Positions 59,759-64,000 of a DNA stretch of 64,000 bases are shown in pieces. This DNA is from Sphingomicrobium sediminis (GTDB lineage: Bacteria; Pseudomonadota; Alphaproteobacteria; Sphingomonadales; Sphingomonadaceae), in contig NZ_JAMSHT010000001.1 in the NCBI RefSeq assembly GCF_023805295.1, positions 1,426,001-1,490,000 of the forward strand, read 5' to 3'. Under the pieces are notes generated by a model that saw only the letters and a list, made by a program, of their open reading frames with translations, did no database searches and had not been told where the DNA came from. A program made the position numbers and the translations under genes. Every line of letters begins with the position of its first letter. Position 1 is the stretch's first letter.

Positions 59759-62700
59759 TTATTCCGCGGCGATCAATTCCTCCGCGGCGCCGAGGTCGAC
59801 CGAGACCAGGCGGCTGACGCCCTGTTCGATCATCGTCACGCCATAGAGCCGGTCCATCCTGCTCATCGTCACGGCATTGTGGGTGACGATCAGGTAGCGT
59901 GTCTGCGTCTCGCGGTTCATCCGTTCCAGCAAGTCGCAGAAGCGCTCGACATTGGCATCGTCCAATGGCGCATCGACTTCATCGAGCACGCAGATGGGCG
60001 CCGGGTTGGTGAGGAAGATGGCGAAGATGAGCGCGACCGCGGTCAGCGCCTGCTCGCCCCCCGACAAGAGGGTCAGTGCCGACAATTTCTTGCCTGGCGG
60101 TTGCGCCATGATTTCGAGACCGGCTTCCAGCGGATCGTCGGATTCCACCAGTTCGAGATGCGCCTGCCCGCCCCCGAACAGGGTCGTGAACAGGCTCTTG
60201 AAATGCTCGTCTACCGCTTCGAACGCCTCGAGCAGGCGCACGCGTCCTTCGCGGTTCAAATGGCCGATCGAGCCGCGCAGCCGATTGATCGCCTCGCCCA
60301 ATTCTTCGCGCTCGACCGCATTGTCCGACTGTTCGCCTTCAAGCTCGGCCAGCTCGCGTTCGGCAACCAGGTTGACCGGACCGATCCGCTCGCGCTGTGC
60401 GGTCAGCTTCTGGACCTCATCGCGGATGGCCGAGGCCTTGTCCAATGCGTCGGGATCGAACTCGAAGCGTGCGGGCAAGCTGCCGGGCTGCGCTTCATAG
60501 GCTTCGAGGCTGGCGCGAACTTGGTCCATGCGCCGCTGGCTTGCCGCTTCCGCCCGGGCCGTTGCGGCGGCGCGGGTCTCGCGCGCGCTCGAGAAGGCCT
60601 CGGCGCGCTTGGCGAGCTCGGCATCGGCTTGGCTCAGCGCCGCCTGCGCCTTCTCTTCCTCCGCGCGCGCTTCGGAGGCGGCCTTGGCACCCGACCCGCT
60701 ATCGGCTTCCAGCTTGGCAATGGCCGCGCGAATTTCGTCGGGGCGCCCGGCCAGCGCCTTGCGCTCTTCGGCCTGCCGCTCGGCACGCGCACCGGTTTCC
60801 TCAAGCCGCTTTTCGGCATCGCGGGCACGGGCGCGCCAGTCGGATTGCTCCTTCCCTGCTGCACCATGGCGCTCGCGCGCGGCGCGGATAGTCTGCTGGC
60901 GCGTCGCTACCGCGGCACGCTGGTCGGCCACCGCCTTGCCGGCATCCGCGGCTTTTTCGCGCGCTTTCTCGACATCGCGCGCCATGTGATCGTCGTCGGG
61001 CAGCGCTGCCAATTGGCGTTGCGCTTCGGCCAACCGCTCTTCGGCGCTTTCCGACAAGGGCTTCAATTCCTCGCGACGTTCGATCAACGCCGCCTTACGC
61101 TCATCCTGTCGCTCGATCGCGGCGCGGGCGCGGTCGGCATCGCGCGCAGCAATGCGCCGCGCTTCCTCGCTCCGCGCCAGCCGCGAGCGTGCATCCTGTT
61201 CGGTCTCGCGCGCCTTCACGATCCGCCGCTCGATCGCATCGCGCGATGCGTCGGCAGCTTCGGCTTCCTTGGTCAGGCGCGGCAGTTCCGAGCCAAGCGC
61301 CTCGGCGCGATTGGCCCGCTCCAGCCGTTCGGCCGCAGCAGCCCCCTCGCCCGACACGACGAACCCGTCCCAGCGCCGCATGACGCCATCACGCGTCACC
61401 AGCCGCTGGCCCGCAGCCAGCGCCTGACCGTCATCCTTTTCGACTACCGCAATCATATCGAGGCGTCGCTTCAACGCGTCGGGTGCGGTCACATGCTTGC
61501 TGAGCGCCTCGGCGCCCTTGGGCAGGTCCGGATCGCCCGCCCCTGCCGCGCCCTCCCAGCGCCGCGGGCCATCGCCGCCGACATCGGCCTGCAAATCCTC
61601 GCCCAGCGCTGCTGCCAGCGCCCGCTCATAGCCCGGCGCCGCCTTGATGCCCGCCAGTGCCCCGCTGCCCCCCTCGGCAAGCGCAGCCTTCAAGGTGCGA
61701 TATTCGGCCTCCACGCTCGCCAGCGCGGCGCGAGCGTCGGCGCGCGCGGCCTCGGCGGCATCGCGCTCGCCCACAGCCTTGTCGCGTTCGGCTTCAGCCT
61801 CGGCAATGGCGCGCTCGGCCTGTTCGGCGCGGGCTTCGGCCTCGTTGGCTGCCTTCTCGGCTTGCTCAAGCGCGGCACGATAATCGTCGCCCGCATCGAG
61901 CGCCGCTTCCTGCTCGGCCAGTCGTCGCAATTCATTCTGGACGCGAGCCGCCTGGCTCTCGGCAGCATCGAGCGCGGCTTCCGCCACGCGTCGCTCGGCC
62001 CGCCCCGCCGCCTCCTTGGCCAGCAACGCCGCCAACGCCGCTTCGGCTTCGCCGGCTTTGTCTTCCGCCTTACCGAGCGCCTTGGCGAGCTTCTCGGCCT
62101 CCTGCTCGTCATTGGCGAGCGTCGCTTCGATCGTCTCGCGTTCCTTGTCGAGCGCGTCGATCGCCCGCGCGGCATCTTCCTTGAGCGCCTCTTCGCGCGC
62201 CCGGTCGGCCATCAGCGCGGCATCGGCATTATCGAGCTCGGCGATCCGGCGCAGCACCGTCTGCTCCTCGGCCCGCGCGGTGGCGAGCTTGTGCGCCAGC
62301 TCCTGTCCGGCCGACCGAGCCGCAATCGCTGCCTCGCGCGCCGTCGTCAGCTCACGCGCTGCGAGATATTGCGCCTTCTGCGCCTCTTCCTGCGCGCCAC
62401 GCAGCTCATCGACCTTGCCTTCGGCCGCCTTGGCGTCGGCTTCCGCCTTCTTCGCCGCCGCATCGGCCTCGCGCCATTGCGCATAGGTCAGCTGTGCCTC
62501 GAGGTTGCGGATCTGTTCGGACAGGATGCGATAGCGCTCGGCCGCCTTGGCCTGGCGTTTCAAGGACGCGGCGCGCGCTGCCTGCTCACCGAGGATGCGG
62601 TCGAGCCGTTCGAGATTATTCTCCGCCGCGCGCAATTTCTGCTCGGCATCCTTGCGCCGCGCATGGAGGCCGGAAATGCCCGCCGCTTCTTCGAGCAGCT

Positions 62701-63178
62701 GGCGGCGCTGCTGCGGTTTTGCAGCAATCACCGCGCCGATCTTGCCCTGGCTGACCAGCGCCGGGCTATGCGCCCCGGTCGCCGCGTCGGCAAAAAGCAG
62801 CGAGACATCCTTGGCGCGCACGTCGCGGCCATTCATACGATAGGCACTGCCCGCCCCGCGCTCGATGCGGCGCGTGACTTCCATCTCGCCGGCCTGGTCC
62901 TCGCCCGCTTCCTGCGCGTCCCGATCGACCAAGAGGCTGACTTCGGCGAAATCGCGCGGGGGGCGCGCCTGCGTGCCGGCGAAGATCACGTCTTCCATCC
63001 CGCCGCCGCGCAGCGACTTGGGACTGCCCTCGCCCATTACCCAGCGGATGGCTTCGAGCAAGTTGGACTTGCCGCAGCCATTGGGGCCGACCACGCCGGT
63101 CAGCCCCCGCTCGATCCGGAGCTCGGTGGGTTCGACGAAACTTTTGAACCCGGACAGTTTGAGCCGCTTGAACTTCAC
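59759..63178 (-). CDS. smc: Chromosome segregation protein SMC
   Basis: A 1139-residue SMC ATPase that organises and segregates the chromosome with ScpAB. The N-terminus has FKSFVEPTEL and Walker A GPNGCGKSN (31-39). Two long coiled coils (about 165-480 and 650-910), very rich in Ala, Glu and Arg, flank the hinge (about 500-620, with GGSGALAGIKAAPGYERALAAAL). The C-terminal head has the signature LSGGEQALTAVAL and Walker B VLDEVDAPLDD. Length is normal for alphaproteobacteria. It follows a DsbA-like gene by 31 bases on the same strand. A very long open frame on the plus strand here (59753-63436) is a shadow. Confidence 0.96.
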   Translation of the reverse strand: MKFKRLKLSGFKSFVEPTELRIERGLTGVVGPNGCGKSNLLEAIRWVMGEGSPKSLRGGGMEDVIFAGTQARPPRDFAEVSLLVDRDAQEAGEDQAGEMEVTRRIERGAGSAYRMNGRDVRAKDVSLLFADAATGAHSPALVSQGKIGAVIAAKPQQRRQLLEEAAGISGLHARRKDAEQKLRAAENNLERLDRILGEQAARAASLKRQAKAAERYRILSEQIRNLEAQLTYAQWREADAAAKKAEADAKAAEGKVDELRGAQEEAQKAQYLAARELTTAREAAIAARSAGQELAHKLATARAEEQTVLRRIAELDNADAALMADRAREEALKEDAARAIDALDKERETIEATLANDEQEAEKLAKALGKAEDKAGEAEAALAALLAKEAAGRAERRVAEAALDAAESQAARVQNELRRLAEQEAALDAGDDYRAALEQAEKAANEAEARAEQAERAIAEAEAERDKAVGERDAAEAARADARAALASVEAEYRTLKAALAEGGSGALAGIKAAPGYERALAAALGEDLQADVGGDGPRRWEGAAGAGDPDLPKGAEALSKHVTAPDALKRRLDMIAVVEKDDGQALAAGQRLVTRDGVMRRWDGFVVSGEGAAAAERLERANRAEALGSELPRLTKEAEAADASRDAIERRIVKARETEQDARSRLARSEEARRIAARDADRARAAIERQDERKAALIERREELKPLSESAEERLAEAQRQLAALPDDDHMARDVEKAREKAADAGKAVADQRAAVATRQQTIRAARERHGAAGKEQSDWRARARDAEKRLEETGARAERQAEERKALAGRPDEIRAAIAKLEADSGSGAKAASEARAEEEKAQAALSQADAELAKRAEAFSSARETRAAATARAEAASQRRMDQVRASLEAYEAQPGSLPARFEFDPDALDKASAIRDEVQKLTAQRERIGPVNLVAERELAELEGEQSDNAVEREELGEAINRLRGSIGHLNREGRVRLLEAFEAVDEHFKSLFTTLFGGGQAHLELVESDDPLEAGLEIMAQPPGKKLSALTLLSGGEQALTAVALIFAIFLTNPAPICVLDEVDAPLDDANVERFCDLLERMNRETQTRYLIVTHNAVTMSRMDRLYGVTMIEQGVSRLVSVDLGAAEELIAAE

Positions 63179-63209
63179 GTCTGTCGGGAAGCGCCCCCGC
63201 GCTCCTTTC

Positions 63210-63968
63210 CTAGCTGTCGTCCCCCAGGGCCGCCTTCAGCGCCGGCTCTAGCGACGGCCACTGATAGGCGTGCTGCACCAACGTATTGTCGAGATAGAAG
63301 GCCGGCGTGCCGGGGACTTCGAAATCGGTGTCGGCGATATTCTTCATCTCAACGAGCTCGTCGATCGCATCCTGGTCGGCAAGGCACGCATCGGCGCGCG
63401 AGGCCGGAACGCCGCGCTGCGCGGCAAAGGTCTTGAGACCGGCCGCCTCGGCGATCTGCGGGAATTGCTGTGCCGGCGGCTGGGTGCCGATCTGCTGCAT
63501 CAGCGCCGAGAGCTGGTTGACCTGCTCACCGAACCACTGGCCCTGCGCACCGTAAAGAGCGTGGGTAAGCGGATAATAGGTCGCCTCGCTGCCACAACGC
63601 GCCAGGAGGGCCGCCGTCATGTCGATCGGGTCGCGTACATAATTGCGAAATTCGAAATTGAGGCGGCCCGAATTGATGTAGTTCTGAACGAGCTGCGGAT
63701 AGCCTTCCTCATCGAAGCGCGCGCAAGCCGGGCAGGTGAGCGAGCCATATTCGATCAGCGTCACCGGCGCATCCGGGTTGCCCATCATGTAGCCGCCGGC
63801 AGAAGTCTTGCTGACGACCTCCGACCATTGCTGGCCCTCGGGCGGGGCAACTTCTTCGACGCGCTCGGTCGCGACCGGCAGTTCGCCGCCGCTGGCGGCG
63901 CCGTCGCCATTGTCGCCGCAAGCGGCCACGGCAAGCATGACGGGGGCGGCGAGAATCAATTTCTTCAT
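63210..63968 (-). CDS. DsbA-like thioredoxin-fold lipoprotein
   Basis: A 252-residue exported protein. The signal peptide ends in a lipobox VAAC (Cys17). A Gly/Glu-rich linker precedes the thioredoxin fold with the redox motif CPAC in YGSLTCPACARF. The fold has a helical insert (about 110-200) and the late cis-proline segment VPGTPAFYLDN. DsbA itself has CPHC; the CPAC form and the lipid anchor point to a related thiol oxidoreductase. The DsbB at 50.8 kb may reoxidise it. CGGAG precedes the ATG on the coding strand. A TAA at 63989-63987 upstream may be the end of another minus-strand gene, but only four codons are in view. Confidence 0.88.
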   Translation of the reverse strand: MKKLILAAPVMLAVAACGDNGDGAASGGELPVATERVEEVAPPEGQQWSEVVSKTSAGGYMMGNPDAPVTLIEYGSLTCPACARFDEEGYPQLVQNYINSGRLNFEFRNYVRDPIDMTAALLARCGSEATYYPLTHALYGAQGQWFGEQVNQLSALMQQIGTQPPAQQFPQIAEAAGLKTFAAQRGVPASRADACLADQDAIDELVEMKNIADTDFEVPGTPAFYLDNTLVQHAYQWPSLEPALKAALGDDS

Positions 63969-64000
63969 GATGGTGCTTTCACTCCGTTAATTCTTCTTGG

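Noticed and set aside
59753..63436. 1227-codon open frame on the plus strand opposite smc
   Set aside because: Leu/Arg/Gly-rich shadow without motifs; smc on the other strand has all family signatures.

Overview
The window is a high-GC, densely packed chromosome segment from an alphaproteobacterium, most likely of the order Sphingomonadales. The evidence is the phoR-pstSCAB-phoU-phoB order, the cpoB-tilS-ftsH and nadD-rsfS-rlmH-envC-ctpA strings, the plant-type glutamate-cysteine ligase, two TonB-dependent receptors, and several small secreted or regulatory proteins of types common in sphingomonads. I cannot name genus or species. Nearly everything is coding; no rRNA operon and no CRISPR array were seen.

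Layout. 1-4.3 kb: end of gshA, a TonB-dependent receptor, prolyl aminopeptidase. 4.3-6.4 kb: tRNA-Gly(TCC) and tRNA-Tyr(GTA), a hairpin-rich gap, a LuxR-type DNA-binding protein with a C-terminal membrane segment and two small unknown genes. 6.4-13.9 kb: the complete phosphate-starvation locus with a three-half-site Pho box. 13.9-20.3 kb: SnoaL-like lipoprotein, RlmB, a 3-methyladenine glycosylase, a Pro-rich membrane protein, pirin, a gamma carbonic anhydrase-like protein and a hybrid sensor kinase. 20.4-27.3 kb: a 6.8-kb genomic island integrated in the 3' end of tRNA-Leu(CAG). It is bounded by 19-bp direct repeats and carries a tyrosine integrase, a ParB-like protein, a serine recombinase and a 984-residue N6-adenine DNA methylase with a nuclease-like N-terminus. 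27.4-34.5 kb: PilZ protein, two tandem AmpG-like MFS transporters, a structured leader before an NDUFA9-like gene, uppP and a GST. 34.5-46.7 kb: ubiG, lysC, a nitronate monooxygenase-like gene, ptsP, a RodZ-like gene, cpoB, tilS, ftsH. 46.7-52.4 kb: nadD, rsfS, rlmH, envC-like, ctpA, dsbB, coq7. 52.4-64 kb: a DUF885 peptidase-like gene, a three-gene DNA-repair cluster (radical SAM / hemerythrin / DUF4130-UdgX fusion) preceded by a LexA-type direct repeat, a siderophore receptor with a Fur-like box, smc and a DsbA-like lipoprotein.

How the parts fit. The Pho genes form one uptake and signalling unit: PstSCAB imports phosphate, PhoU links transporter to kinase, and PhoR/PhoB drive transcription through the box before pstS. 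The radical SAM, hemerythrin and UdgX genes look like one damage-response operon. The island is the clearest transferred DNA, and its methylase is the best candidate for a poorly described defence or modification function.

Recurring signals: four of the seven chromosomal convergent gene pairs share one CTAG tetranucleotide as both stop codons, leaving no room for a terminator. Several co-directional pairs are fused by ATGA or TGATG start/stop overlaps.
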